Assembly: GCA_963669155.1 (NCBI GenBank)
Contig: CAVLGW020000014.1
Span: 62,001 to 126,000, forward strand
Source of the DNA: Arbacia lixula
Taxonomy: Eukaryota; Echinodermata; Echinoidea; Arbacioida; Arbaciidae
DNA: 64,000 bases
Direction: 5' to 3'
Shown one piece after another: positions 10,846-24,621 of this stretch; the first letter of the stretch is position 1; each line of letters starts with the position of its first letter. The position numbers and the translations under genes were made by a program. Below the pieces are notes generated by a model. That model was not told the DNA's origin. It did no database searches and saw nothing but the letters and a program-made list of their open reading frames with translations.

Positions 10846-12690
10846 CGAGACATACTTGTGGACAAGTATAAGCTGGACTATAGACCTTCATTCGTAACAC
10901 CATCTATCCATAAGCAATGTGAGACATCGCTCAAGAAAGCTCATAGGGCACCTATTATACTAAAATTTCAGAGAATTTCCTAAATGGTAACATGTTTATG
11001 CTAACGTGATTAATAGTCATGTAAGAGAATGGGGTGAGAGAAAAAAGAATTGGAAAGAAAATCTCAAAGAGAATGACAAAGTGAGGCATAGAACAGAAGA
11101 AGATGGCAAAATAAACATTGCAAAAGGAATGCAAAAGTTGACCCTACCCACGCCAGGAATCGAACCGGGGGCCTCGAGATCTTAAAACGGCGCCTTACCT
11201 ATTGAGCCACAAATCTTCCCATTCACTTAACACGTAATGCCCAGCAGGGGCTAGAATGATTAAGAAATCGATATTCAAGCTGAAATTTCACCATGATCCC
11301 GACATCTGATTAAAAAATGGAGACAACGTTCCGGAAAGCTCGTAGACTCAGCTACAACATACTGAAATTTCAGAGTGAAAGCTTGACATATTAGTGAGAT
11401 ACATCTCCTAGAAGCTCGTCATGTCATTTCATAAATACCACTTCCATTGACATAACACGGAAGTGCGATTTTGACATTCATGCGTATAATGAAATTTACA
11501 CCGTGAAGACGTCATCAAAATGAAAAATGAAGGCAACTCCTACCATGGAGCGAGGTCTCAGCTACAACATACTGAAATTTGGGAGAAAATTGACCATGAA
11601 TTACTGAGATACACAAAAGCGGGTAAAAAAGTTCATGACGTCATACATGAAAAATCATTTTTTCGATTCATATGGCAATATGATGACATCAACATAAATT
11701 TAAAAGGTAAATCGAACATTGAATCACATCTACATTTCCCACTCTTTCAGAATATTGAAAAAAAATTGGGGGTCACCGGCCATTCTGAAGAGCTATGGCC
11801 GATTGAAGGTAGTCATGTTTTTTGCAATATTTGCACACAAAAACGTATTGACGCACGCGCAGACTTTGAACTTTGACGCACCCGCACGACCTTGTTATTG
11901 CATGGAAATGGCTCAAAATGACAGGATGTGTTGTATGTAGTGTCAGTAACATGAATCCAGTAAAAAAACAGAATTTTGACGTTTTGTTCGCGTTACGCAC
12001 GAAAAAACGCGCGAACGCGCGCGCACGCGCGGAAATTTTTGAAATGCTAGAAATGGCCTGAAACATATGCAAAACAATTTTGAGTTGATTTAGAGCATTT
12101 TAAAATTTTGCGCGCGCGTTTTTGCACTAACGTACGCGTACGCGCGCGTTTTTTTTCAATGAAATTAATTAGCTACTCATTAATTATATGCATGTCAAAT
12201 TTCATTACACAGAGATGACCAGTTCTAGAGCTACATGAGGTAATAGTTTTTCATTAAACTGCTCGTAGATGACGTCACGATGACGTCATGACCTTGAAAA
12301 TGTTGCTGTAACATGTTCACATATATGTCCATACATGATGAACATTTCATGAAATATGGCTTATGCATTGTTGAGATATCCATGTCACAAAAATTTGGAA
12401 TAAAAATAAATAAATAAATAATAAAGAAAGAAAATTCTAACGAAATTAAGAGGTGATCTGTCGTTGGCGACAGACCACCTAATAATAAAGAAAGAAAATT
12501 CGGACAAAAACAAGAGGTGATCTGCCATGGCATGGCAGACCACCTAATAATAATAATAAAGAAAGAAAATTCGGACAAAAACAAGAGGTGATCTGCCATG
12601 GCATGGCAGACCACCTAAAAAGAAGATAGAAGATTCTGACGAAATTAAAAGGTGATCTGCCATGGCATGGCAGACCACCTAATAAATAAA
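10846..12690 (+). repeat. Satellite unit U1, class A, short leader, 1845 bp
   Basis: This is the longest unit. The leader is shortened (AAGCTGGACTATAG follows the hairpin). The minus-strand tRNA-like B box lies at 11156-11166. It ends with four hairpin cassettes, the most in the array. Confidence 0.9.
12421..12680 (+). repeat. Four tandem hairpin cassettes (end of U1)
   Basis: Hairpins sit at 12451-12480, 12515-12545, 12586-12616 and 12650-12680. The first has stem tip TCG-TTGG-CGA and the others the CCATG type. Each is preceded by an A-rich arm such as 'aaagaaagaaaattcggac'. Confidence 0.9.
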
Positions 12691-14136
12691 CGAGACATAC
12701 TTGTGGACAAGTATAAGGTGGTCTGCATTGGTAAATTCATGCACTGGCATGGGCTGGTAAATGAACGTTCTTAAACATCGCCTTTGACCCATTGAGCCAC
12801 AAATCTTTGCATTTACTTTTCACGTAATGCCCGCTAGCAGTGGCTAGAATGATTTAGAAATCGATATTCAAGCTGAAATTTTGACATGATTCCGACATCT
12901 GATTGAAAAATAGAGATGACGCCCCCGAAAGCTAGTAGACTCAGCTACACCATACTAAAATTTCAGAGTAACAGCTCCAAACATCAGCGAGATACAGCTC
13001 CTTGAAGCTCGTCATGTCATTTCATAAATACCCCTTCCATTGACATTGCACGTATATAGGTCCGATTTTGACATTCATGTCTATAATCAAAATTTTACCA
13101 AGAAGATAGGATTATGTTAAAAAAGGAAGGTTAGTAATTCGTAGAGCAATGTCTAACCTACCAAATAATGAAAATTGGAAGAAAATTGACGAAGGGTTAC
13201 TGAGATATGCAAAAACGGGTAAAAAAGTTCATGACGTCATACATCAAAATTATTTTTTTCGATTTGTATTGCAATATGATGATGCTATAATGTATTTAAC
13301 TGTGAAATGACACATTAAATCGCATCTACATTTCGTACTCTTTCCGAATATTAAAAAAAATTGGGGGGTCACCGGCCATTCTGATGAGCTATAGCTGATT
13401 GAAGGTAGTCATGTTTTTTGCAATATTTGCACACAAAAACGTATTGACGCACGCGCAGACTTTGAACTTTGACGCACCCGCACGACCTTGTTATTGCATG
13501 GAAATGGCTCAAAATGACAGGATGTGTTGTATGTAGTGACAGTAACATAAATTGAGTAAAATAACGGAATTTTGACGTTTTGTTCGCGTTACGCACGGAA
13601 AAACGCGCGAACGCGCGCGCACGCATGGAAATTTTTGAAATGCTAGAAATAGCCTGAAACATATGCAAAACAATTTTAAGTTGATTTGGAGCATTTTAAA
13701 ATTTTGCGCGCACGTTTTTGCACTAACGTACGCGTACGCGCGCGTTTTTATTTATTTAAATTGATTGTATTATCATTAAATTTACGCATGTCAATTTTCA
13801 TTAGCTATAAATGATTGGTTCTAGAGCTACATGAGGTAATAGGTTTTCATTAAACTGCTCGTAGATGACGTCACGATGACGTCATGACCTTGAAGATGTT
13901 GCTGGACCATGTTCACATATATGTCCATACATGATGAACATTTGATGAAACATGGCCCACGCATTGTTGAGATATCAATGCCACAAAAATTTGGAATAAA
14001 AATAAATAAATAAATAAAGAAAGAAAATTCGGACAAACACAAGAGGTGATCTGCATGGCAGACCACCTAATAAAGAAAGAAAATTCGGACAAACACAAGA
14101 GGTGATCTGCCATGGCATGGCAGACCACCTAATAAA
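12691..14136 (+). repeat. Satellite unit U2, class B, 1446 bp
   Basis: The leader joins directly to the A-box half of the tRNA-like segment at 'cgttcttaaacatcgcc', so the B-box half and the purine-rich segment are missing. Two cassettes end the unit. Confidence 0.9.
14013..14130 (+). repeat. Two hairpin cassettes (end of U2)
   Basis: The first has the shortened tip (CTGC-ATG-GCAG), the second the CCATG type, so cassettes within one cluster differ in stem length. Confidence 0.9.
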
Positions 14137-14172
14137 CGAGACATACTTGTGGACAAGTATAAGGTGGTCTGC
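14120..14172 (+). repeat. Unit junction with nested inverted repeats (example)
   Basis: GCAGACCACCT of the last cassette and AGGTGGTCTGC of the next leader form a perfect 11-bp inverted repeat around the junction hairpin ATACTTGT-GG-ACAAGTAT (8-bp perfect stem). The two nested stems could extrude as one cruciform. The inner stem is present at all 22 junctions, the outer one only where a cassette precedes a full leader. Confidence 0.85.
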
Positions 14173-15476
14173 ATTGGCAAATTCATGCACTGGCATGGGC
14201 TGGTAAATGAACGTTCTTAAAACATCGCCTTACCCATTGAGCCACAAATCTTCGCATTCACTTTTCACGTAATGCACACTAGCAGTGGCTAGAATGCTTT
14301 AGAAATCGATATTCAAGCTGAAATTTTGCCATGATCCCGATATCTAATGAAAAAATGGAGAGCACATGGCTGAAAGCTACTAGATTCAGCTACAACATAC
14401 TAAAATTTCAGAGTAAAAGATCATAACATAGGAAAAGATATAGCTCCTGAAAGAGTGCCATGTCATTTCATGATTTCAAATAAATGACCCTCCCATTGAC
14501 ATTACACGTAAAAACGTCTGATTCTGACATTAATGCCTATAATCATATTTTCACCTTGAAGACGTTAACAAATTGAAAAGTTAAGGCAAGCCTGCCATAG
14601 AGCAATGTCTAAGGCACAATATACTGAATTTTGGGAGAAAAATTAAAAAGGAATACTGAGATATGAAAAAGCGGGTAAAAAAATTTATGACGTCATAATT
14701 GAAAATTCATTTTTTCGATTCATATGGCAATATGATGACGTCACCATGTACTTACCGGTAAAATGACACATGAAATGACATCTACATTTCATACTCTTTC
14801 GAAATATTAAAAAAAATTGGGGTCACTGGCCATTCTGAAGAGCTATGGCCGATTGAGGGTAGTCATGTTTTTTGCAATATTTGCACACAAAAACGTATTG
14901 ACGCACGCGCAGACTTTCAACTTTGACGCACCCGCACGACCTTGTTATTGCATGGAAATTGCTCAAAATGACAGGATGTGTTGTATCTAGTGTCAGTACT
15001 ATGAATGCAGTAAAAAAACGGAATTTTGACGTTTTGTTCGCGTTACGCACGGAAAAACGCGCGAACGCGCGCGCACGCGCGGAAATTTTTGAAATGCTTG
15101 AAATTGCCCGAAACATATGCAAAACAATTTTAAGTTGATTCTGAGCATTTTAAAATTTTGCGCGCGCGTTTTTGCACTAACGTACGCGTACGCGCGCGTC
15201 TTTATTTATTGAGATTAATTGGCTCATCATTAATTTCATGCATGTCAAATTTCATTACATATCAATGATTGGTTCAAGAGATATATCCAATAATCGATTT
15301 TCATTAAATTGCTCGTAGATGACGTCACGATGACGTCATGACCTTGAAAATGTTGCTGTAACATGTTCACGTACATATCCATGCATGATGAAAATTTTAT
15401 GTAAAATGGCCCATGCATTGAAGAAAAATCCATGCCACAAAAATTAGGAATAAAAATAAATAAATAATAATAATAA
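14137..15476 (+). repeat. Satellite unit U3, class B, 1340 bp
   Basis: Class B with an extra TGACGTCA-like site around 14687 and no cassette. Its end is TAAATAATAATAATAACGAG, i.e. the ATAA spacer has expanded instead. Confidence 0.88.
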
Positions 15477-16964
15477 CGAGACATACTTGTGGACAAGTAT
15501 AAGGTGGTCTGCATTGGCAAATTCATCCACTGACATGGGCTAGAAAATGCACGGTGATATGGACCTTCAATCGTGACACCATCTATTCATAAGCAATCAG
15601 AGACTAAGCTCAAGAAAGCTCAGAGCGCACCTACAATGTCTACTAACGTACATTTCAGAGACATGCCTAAATGGTTACATGTGTATTGTGCTAACATGTA
15701 ATTAATAGCCACGTAAGATAAAGGGGCGAGAGAAAACGAATGGGAAAGAAAATCTCAAAGAGAATGACAAAGTGAGGGATAGAACAGAAGAAGATGGCAA
15801 AAAAAAACATTGTAAAAGGAATGCAAAAATTTACCCTACCCACTCCAGGGATCGAACCGGGGGCCTCGAGATCTTAAAACGCGGCGCCTTACCAATTGAG
15901 CCACACATCTTCCCATTCACTTAACACGTAATGCCCAGCAGGGGCTAGAATGATTAAGAAATTGATATTCAAGATGAAATTTCGCCATGATCGCGACATC
16001 TGATTAAAAAATAAAGATGACGTCCCCGAAAGCTAGTAGACTCAGCTACAACATACTAAAATTTCAGAGTAACAGAATTGAACATAAGCGAGATACAGCT
16101 CCTAGAAGATCGTCATGTCATTTAATAAATACCCCTTCCATTGACATAACACGTACATACGATCGATTTTGACATTAATGTCTATAATCAAATTTATACC
16201 ATGAAGATGGAATCCTATCGAAATATTAGGGCTAATTTCTCATAGAGCAATGTCTCAGCTATCACATACTGAAATTTGGAACAAAATTGACCAAAGATTA
16301 CTGAGATACGCAAGAACGGGTAAAAAAGTTTATGACGTCATACATGAAAATTGATTTTTTCGATTCATATGGCAATATGATGACGTTACGATGTATTTAA
16401 CGACCAAATGATACATAAAATAGCATCTACAGTTCCCACTCTTTCAAAATATGAAAAAAAAATTGGGGGTCACCAGCCATTCTGAGGAGCTATGGCCGAT
16501 TGAAGGTGGTCATGTTTTTTGCAATATTTGCACACAAAAACGTATTGACGCACGCGCGGACTTTGAACTTTGACGCACCCGCACGACCTTATTATTGCAT
16601 AGAAATGGCTCAAAATTTCAGGATGTGTTGTTTGAAGTGTCAGAAACATGAATCCAGTGAAAAAACGGTTTTCCGACGTTGCGTTTGCTAAACGGACGGA
16701 AAAACGCGCGCGCGCGCGTACGCGCGGAAATTTCAAAAATGCTACAAATGGCCTCAAACATATGCAAAACAATTTCTAGTTGATTTGGAGCATATTTTTA
16801 TTTTACGCGCGCGTTAATGCACTAACGTACGCGTACGCGCGCGTTTTTTTTCATTGAAATTAATTGTCTTGTCATTAATTATATACATGCCAAATTTCAT
16901 TACACAGAGATGAACGGTTTTAGAGCTACATGAGATAATCGATTTTCATTAAATTGCTCGTGCG

Positions 16965-16992
16965 TGACGTCACGATTACGTAATGACCTTGA
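16965..16992 (+). promoter_or_regulatory. A2 variant of the palindrome block (U4)
   Basis: TGACGTCA (16965-16972) is followed by TTACGTAA (16976-16983) and TGACCTTGA. The second palindrome differs at two symmetrical positions and is still a perfect palindrome. TTACGTAA is a known PAR/E4BP4-type bZIP site. Confidence 0.6.
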
Positions 16993-17112
16993 AAATGTTG
17001 CTGGACCATGTTCACATATATACCTATACATGATGAACATTTGATGAAACATGGTCCATGCATTGTTGAGATATCCATGTCACAAAAAATAGGAATAAAA
17101 ATAAATAATAAT

Positions 17113-17174
17113 AATAAAGAAAGAAAATTCGGACAAAAACAAGAGGTGATCTGCCATGGCATGGCAGACCACCT
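17113..17174 (+). repeat. One hairpin cassette (end of U4)
   Basis: CCATG-type hairpin whose CACCT runs directly into the AACGAG of the next unit. Confidence 0.88.
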
Positions 17175-17176
17175 AA

Positions 17177-18745
17177 CGAGACATACTTGTGGACAAGTAT
17201 AAGCTGGACTATAGACCTTCATTCGTAACACCATCTATCCATAAGCAATGTGAGACATCGCTCAAGAAAGCTCATAGGGCACCTATTATACTAAAATTTC
17301 AGAGAATTTCCTAAATGGTAACATGTTTATGCTAACGTGATTAATAGTCATGTAAGAGAATGGGGTGAGAGAAAAAAGAATTGGAAAGAAAATCTCAAAG
17401 AGAATGACAAAGTGAGGCATAGAACAGAAGAAGATGGCAAAATAAACATTGCAAAAGGAATGCAAAAGTTGACCCTACCCACGCCAGGAATCGAACCGGG
17501 GGCCTCGAGATCTTAAAACGGCGCCTTACCTATTGAGCCACAAATCTTCCCATTCACTTAACACGTAATGCCCAGCAGGGGCTAGAATGATTAAGAAATC
17601 GATATTCAAGCTGAAATTTCACCATGATCCCGACATCTGATTAAAAAATGGAGACAACGTTCCGGAAAGCTCGTAGACTCAGCTACAACATACTGAAATT
17701 TCAGAGTGAAAGCTTGACATATTAGTGAGATACATCTCCTAGAAGCTCGTCATGTCATTTCATAAATACCACTTCCATTGACATAACACGGAAGTGCGAT
17801 TTTGACATTCATGCGTATAATGAAATTTACACCGTGAAGACGTCATCAAAATGAAAAATGAAGGCAACTCCTACTATGGAGCGAGGTCTCAGCTACAACA
17901 TACTGAAATTTGGGAGAAAATTGACCATGAATTACTGAGATACACAAAAGCGGGTAAAAAAGTTCATGACGTCATACATGAAAAATCATTTTTTCGATTC
18001 ATATGGCAATATGATGACATCAACATAAATTTAAAAGGTAAATCGAACATTAAATCACATCTACATTTCCCACTCTTTCAGAATATTGAAAAAAAATTGG
18101 GGGTCACCGGCCATTCTGAAGAGCTATGGCCGATTGAAGGTAGTCATGTTTTTTGCAATATTTGCACACAAAAACGTATTGACGCACGCGCAGACTTTGA
18201 ACTTTGACGCACCCGCACGACCTTGTTATTGCATGGAAATGGCTCAAAATGACAGGATGTGTTGTATGTAGTGTCAGTAACATGAATCCAGTAAAAAAAC
18301 AGAATTTTGACGTTTTGTTCGCGTTACGCACGAAAAAACGCGCGAACGCGCGCGCACGCGCGGAAATTTTTGAAATGCTAGAAATGGCCTGAAACATATG
18401 CAAAACAATTTTAAGTTGATTTAGAGCATTTTAAAATTTTGCGCGAGCGTTTTTGCACTAACGTACGCGTACGCGCGCGTTTTTTTTCAATGAAATTAAT
18501 TAGCTACTCATTAATTATATGCATGTTAAATTTCATTACACAGAGATGACCAGTTCTAGAGCTACATGAGGTAATAGTTTTTCATTAAACTGCTCGTAGA
18601 TGACGTCACGATGACGTCATGACCTTGAAAATGTTGCTGTAACATGTTCACATATATGTCCATACATGATGAACATTTCATGAAATATGGCTTATGCATT
18701 GTTGAGATATCCATGTCACAAAAATTTGGAATAAAAATAAATAAA
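17177..18745 (+). repeat. Satellite unit U5, class A, short leader, 1569 bp
   Basis: Same shortened leader as U1. It follows a cassette whose CACCT abuts AACGAG without the usual ATAA spacer. No cassette at its own end. Confidence 0.9.
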
Positions 18746-20510
18746 CGAGACATACTTGTGGACAAGTATCAGGTGGTCTGCATTGGCAAATTCATGCACA
18801 GACATGGGCTGGAAAATGCACGGTGAACTATAGACCTTCATTCGTGACACCAACTATCCATAAGCAATGTGAGACAGCGCTCAAGAAAGCTCATAGGGCA
18901 CGTATTATACTAAAATTTCAGAGAATTTCCTAAATGGTAACATGTTTATGCTAACGTGATTAATAGTCATGTAAGAGAATGGGGTGAGAGAAAAAAGAAT
19001 TGGAAAGAAAATCTCAAAGAGAATGACAAAGTGAGGCATAGAACAGAAGAAGATGGCAAAATAAACATTGCAAAAGGAATGCAAAAGTTGACCCTACCCA
19101 CGCCAGGAATCGAACCGGGGGCCTCGAGATCTTAAAACGGCGCCTTACCTATTGAGCCACAAATCTTCCCATTCACTTAACACGTAATGCCCAGCAGGGG
19201 CTAGAATGATTAAGAAATCGATATTCAAGCTGAAATTTCACCATGATCCCGACATCTGATTCAAAAATGGAGACAACGTTTCGGAAAGCTCGTAGACTCA
19301 GCTACAACATACTGAAATTTCAGAGTGAAAGCTTGACATATTAGTGAGATACATCTCCTAGAAGCTCGTCATGTCATTTCATAAATACCACTTCCATTGA
19401 CATAACACGGAAGTGCGATTTTGACATTCATGCGTATAATGAAATTTACACCGTGAAGACGTCATCAAAATGAAAAATGAAGGCAACTCCTACTATGGAG
19501 CGAGGTCTCAGCTACAACATACTGAAATTTGGGAGAAAATTGACCATGAATTACTGAGATACACAAAAGCGGGTAAAAAAGTTCATGACGTCATACATGA
19601 AAAATCATTTTTTCGATTCATATGGCAATATGATGACATCAACATAAATTTAAAAGGTAAATCGAACGTTAAATCACATCTACATTTCCCACTCTTTCAG
19701 AATATTGAAAAAAAATTGGGGGTCACCGGCCATTCTGAAGAGCTATGGCCGATTGAAGGTAGTCATGTTTTTTGCAATATTTGCACACAAAAACGTATTG
19801 ACGCACGCGCAGACTTTGAACTTTGACGCACCCGCACGACCTTGTTATTGCATGGAAATGGCTCAAAATGACAGGATGTGTTGTATGTAGTGTCAGTAAC
19901 ATGAATCCAGTAAAAAAACAGAATTTTGACGTTTTGTTCGCGTTACGCACGAAAAAACGCGCGAACGCGCGCGCACGCGCGGAAATTTTTGAAATGCTAG
20001 AAATGGCCTGAAACATATGGAAAACAATTTTGAGTTGATTTGGAGCATTTTAAAATTTTGCGCGCGCGTTTTCGAACTAACGTACGCGTACGCGCGCGTT
20101 TTTTTTCAATGAAATTAATTAGCTACTCATTAATTATATGCATGTCAAATTTCATTACACAGAGATGACCAGTTCTATAGCTACATGAGGTAATAATTTT
20201 TCATTAAACTGCTCGTAGATGACGTCACGATGACGTCATGACCTTGAAAATGTTGCTGTAACATGTTCACATATATGTCCATACATGATGAACATTTCAT
20301 GAAATATGGCTTATGCATTGTTGAGATATCCATGTCACAAAAATTTGGAATAAAAATAAATAAATAAATAAATAAAGAAAGAAAATTCTAACGAAATTAA
20401 GAGGTGATCTGTCGTTGGCGACAGACCACCTAATAAAGAAAGAAAAATCGGACAAAAACAAGAGGTGATCTGCCATGGCATGGCAGACCACCTAATAAAT
20501 AAATAATAAA
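18746..20510 (+). repeat. Satellite unit U6, class A, 1765 bp
   Basis: Full leader with 'aggtggtctgcattggc'. The CpG block reads 'cgttttcgaactaacg', a change from the usual 'cgtttttgcactaacg'. Two cassettes, one of each main loop type. Confidence 0.9.
20371..20493 (+). repeat. Two hairpin cassettes (end of U6)
   Basis: One TCG-TTGG-CGA hairpin followed by one CCATG-type hairpin, each with its own A-rich arm (CTAACGAAATTAAG versus CGGACAAAAACAAG), so arm and stem variants travel together. Confidence 0.9.
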
Positions 20511-21694
20511 CGAGACATACTTGTGGACAAGTATAAGGTGGTCTGCATTGGCAAATTTGTGCACAGACATGGTATGGTAAATGCACGGCGACACCATCGT
20601 CTTTCCATGGTGACACCATCTATTTACATGTATTAGAAATCAGAGGCAACGCTCAAGAAAACTCATAAAGCCACATACAATATACTAACATTTCAGAGAC
20701 TTGACAGAGATGACACCTTCCATTGACATAACACGTACATGCGTCTGTTTATGACACTAATGCGAATAATGAAGTTTACACCATGAGGATATTAACAAAA
20801 TGACAAATGAAGTTAAATTTATCTATAGAAGAAGGTCTCAGCTATAACATAGTGAAATTTTGGAGGAAATTGACAAAGGATTACTGAGATATGCAAAAGC
20901 GGGTAAAAAAATTTATGACGTCATAATTGAAAATTCATTTTTTTCGATTCATATGGCAATATGATGACGTCACGATGTACTTACCGGTAAAATGACACAT
21001 GAAATCACATTTACATTTCATACTCTTTCGAAATATTAAACAAAAAATGGGGGTCACCGGCCATTCTAAAGAGCTATGGCCGATTGAAGGTAGTCATGTT
21101 TTTTGCAATATTTGCACACAAAAACGTATTGACGCACGCGCAGACTTTCAACTTTGACATACCCGCACGACCTTGTTATTGCATGGAAATGGCTCAAAAT
21201 TGCAGAGTGTCATGCTTGTAGTATCAGAAACATGATACCAGTAAAAAAGCGGAATTTTGAGGCTGCGTACGCGTAAGGAACTGAAAAACGCGCGAACGCG
21301 CGCGCACGCGTCGAAATTTTTGAAATGCTCAAAATGGCCTGAAACATATGCAAAACAATTTTGAGGTGATTTGGAGCATTTTAAAATTTTGCGCGCGCGT
21401 TTTTGCACTAACGTACGCGTACGCGCGCGTTTTTATTCATTAAAATTATTTGTCACGTCATTAACTTCATGTTTGTCAAATTTCATAACATATACATGAT
21501 TGGTTCAAGAGATATATCCAATAATGGATTTTCATTAAATTGCTCGTAGATGACGTCATGATGACGTCATGACCTTGAAAATATTGCTGGAACATGTTCA
21601 CGTATATACCCATGCGTGATGAAGATTTCATGAAAAATGGTTCATGCATTGTTGAGATATCCATGCCACAAAAATTGGAATAAAAATAAATAAA
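20511..21694 (+). repeat. Satellite unit U7, class C, 1184 bp
   Basis: Shortest unit. The leader (with 'ccatggtgacacc') is joined close to the second 'cagctataacata' module. The tRNA-like segment and the first module are absent. No cassette. Confidence 0.88.
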
Positions 21695-23309
21695 CGAGAC
21701 ATACTTGTGGACAAGTATCAGGTGGTCTGCATTGGCAAATTCATGCACAGACATGGGCTGGAAAATGCACGGTGAACTATAGACCTTCATTCGTGACACC
21801 GTCTATCCATAAGCAATGTGAGACATCGCTCAAGAAAGCTCATAGGGCACCTATTATACTAACATTTCAGATAATTTCCTAAATGGTAACATGTTTATGC
21901 TAACGTGATTAATAGTCATGTAAGAGAATGGGGCGAGAGAAAAAAGAATTGGAAAGAAAATCTCAAAGAGAATTAAAAAGTGAGGGATAGAACAGAAGAA
22001 GATGGCAAAATAAACATTGCAAAAGGAATGCAAAAGTTGACCCTACCCACGCCAGGAATCGAACCGGGGGCCTCGAGATCTAATAACGGCGCCTTACCTA
22101 TTGAGCCACAAATCTTCCCATTCACTTAACACGTAATGCCCAGCAGGGGCTAGAATGATTAAGAAATCGATATTCAAGCTGAAATTTCACCATGATCGCG
22201 ACATCTGATTAAAAAATGGAGACAACGTTCCGGAAAGCTCGTAGACTCAGCTACAACATACTGAAATTTCAGAGTGAAAGCTTGACATATTAGTGAGATA
22301 CATCTCCTAGAAGCTCGTCATGTCATTTCATAAATACCACTTCCATTGACATAACACGGAAGTGCGATTTTGACATTCATGCGTATAATGAAATTTACAC
22401 CGTGAAGACGTCATCAAAAACGAAAAATGAAGGCAACTCCTACTATGGAGCGAGGTCTCAGCTACAACATACTGAAATTTGGGAGAAAATTGACCATGAA
22501 TTACTGAGATACACAAAAGCGGGTAAAAAAGTTCATGACGTCATACATGAAAAATCATTTTTTCGATTCATATGGCAATATGATGACATCAACATAAATT
22601 TAAAAGGTCAATCGAACATTAAATCACATCTACATTTCCCACTCTTTTAGAATATTGAAAAAAAATTGGGGGTCACCGGCCATTCTGAAGAGCTATGGCC
22701 GATTGAAGGTAGTCATGTTTTTTGCAATATTTGCACACAAAAACGTATTGACGCACGCGCAGACTTTGAACTTTGACGCACCCGCACGACCTTGTTATTG
22801 CATGGAAATGGCTCAAAATGACAGGATGTGTTGTATGTAGTGTCAGTAACATGAATCCAGTAAAAAAACAGAATTTTGACGTTTTGTTCGCGTTACGCAC
22901 GAAAAAACGCGCGAACGCGCGCGCACGCGCGGAAATTTTTGAAATGCTAGAAATGGCCTGAAACATATGCAAAACAATTTTGAGTTGATTTGGAGCATTT
23001 TAATATTTTGCGCGCGCGTTTTTGCACTAACGTACGCGTACGCGCGCGTTTTTTTTCAATGAAATTAATTAGCTACTCATTAATTATATGCATGTCAAAT
23101 TTCATTACACAGAGATGACCAGTTCTAGAGCTACATGAGGTAATAGGTTTTCATTAAACTGCTCGTAGATGACGTCACGATGACGTCATGACCTTGAAAA
23201 TGTTGCTGTAACATGTTCACATATATGTCCATACATGATGAACATTTCATGAAAAATGACTAATGCATTGTTGAGATATCCATGCCACAAAATTTTGGAA
23301 TAAAAATAA
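21695..23309 (+). repeat. Satellite unit U8, class A, 1615 bp
   Basis: Full class A unit with all landmarks. The unit end lacks both the ATAA spacer and cassettes: 'ggaataaaaataacgag'. Confidence 0.9.
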
Positions 23310-24621
23310 CGAGACATACTTGTGGACAAGTATAAGGTGGTCTGCATTGGCAAATTCATGCACTGGCATAAGCTGGTAAATGCACGTTCATGAAACATCG
23401 CCTTACCCACAAATCTTCGCATTCACTTTTCACGTAATGCCCGCCAGCAGTGGCTAGTATGATTAAGAAATCGATATTCAAGCTGAAATTTTACCATGAT
23501 CCCGACATCTGATAAAAAAGCGGACCAACGATTCCGAAAGCTAGTAGACTCAGCTACAACATACTAAAATTTCAGAGTATCAGATTTAAACATCAGCGAG
23601 ATATAGCTCCTAGTAGGTCGTCATGTCATTTCATAAATACCCCTTCCATTGACATAACACGTACATGCGTCCGATTATGACACCGATGCGTATAATGAAA
23701 TTTACACCATGAAGACGTCATCAAAATGACAAATAAATGTAATTATCTATAGAAGAAGGTCTCAGCTACAACATAGTGAAATTTGGGAGAAAATTGACCA
23801 AGGATTACTGAGATATGCAAAAGCGGGTAAAAAAGTTCATGACGTCATAATTGAAAATTCATTTTTTCGATTCATATGGCAATATGATGACGTCACCATG
23901 TACTTACTGGTAAAATGACACATGAAATGACATCTACATTTAATACTCTTTCCAAATATTAAAAAAAATTGGGGGTCACCGGCCATTCTGAAGAGCTATG
24001 ACCAAATAAAGACAGTCATGTTTTTTGCAATATTTGCACACAAAAACGTATTGACGCACGCGCGGACATTCAACTTTGACGCACTCTCACGACCTTGTTT
24101 TTGTATGGAAATAGCTCAAAATTTCAGGATATGATGGTAGCAATATCAAAAACTTTGAACCAGTAAAAAAACGGACTTTTGACGGTGCGTACGCGCTACG
24201 CACGAAAAAACGCGCGAATGCGCGCGCACGCGCGGAAATTTTTGAAATGCTAGAAATAGCCTGAAACATATGCAAAACAATTTTGAGTTGATTTTGAGCA
24301 TTTTAAAATTTTGCGCGCGCGTTTTTGCACCAACGTACGCGTACGCGCGCGTTTTTATTGATTTAAATTTATTGTATTATCATTAAATTTATGCATATCA
24401 AATTTCATGAGCTATAAACGATTGGTTCTACAGCTACATGAGGTAATAGGTTTTCAGTAAACTGCTCGTAGATGACGTCACGATGACGTCATGACCTTGA
24501 AAATGTTGCTGGACCATGTTCACATATATGTCCATATATGATGAACATTAAATGAAACATGACCCATGCATTGTTGAGATATCAATGCCACAAAAATTTG
24601 GAATAAAAATAAATAAATAAA
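23310..24621 (+). repeat. Satellite unit U9, class B, 1312 bp
   Basis: Class B with a further small deletion: 'cgccttacccacaaatc' lacks the 'attgagc' of the tRNA-like A box. The segment after the TGACGTCA site is the most diverged of the B units. Confidence 0.88.

Larger units (their letters stand above)
15477..17176 (+). repeat. Satellite unit U4, variant class A2, 1700 bp
   Basis: A diverged long form with leader 'cactgacatgggctag' and B box read from 'ggatcgaacc'. The second of the paired palindromes is TTACGTAA instead of TGACGTCA. Nearly the same sequence recurs as U20, 24,380 bp away. One cassette. Confidence 0.9.
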
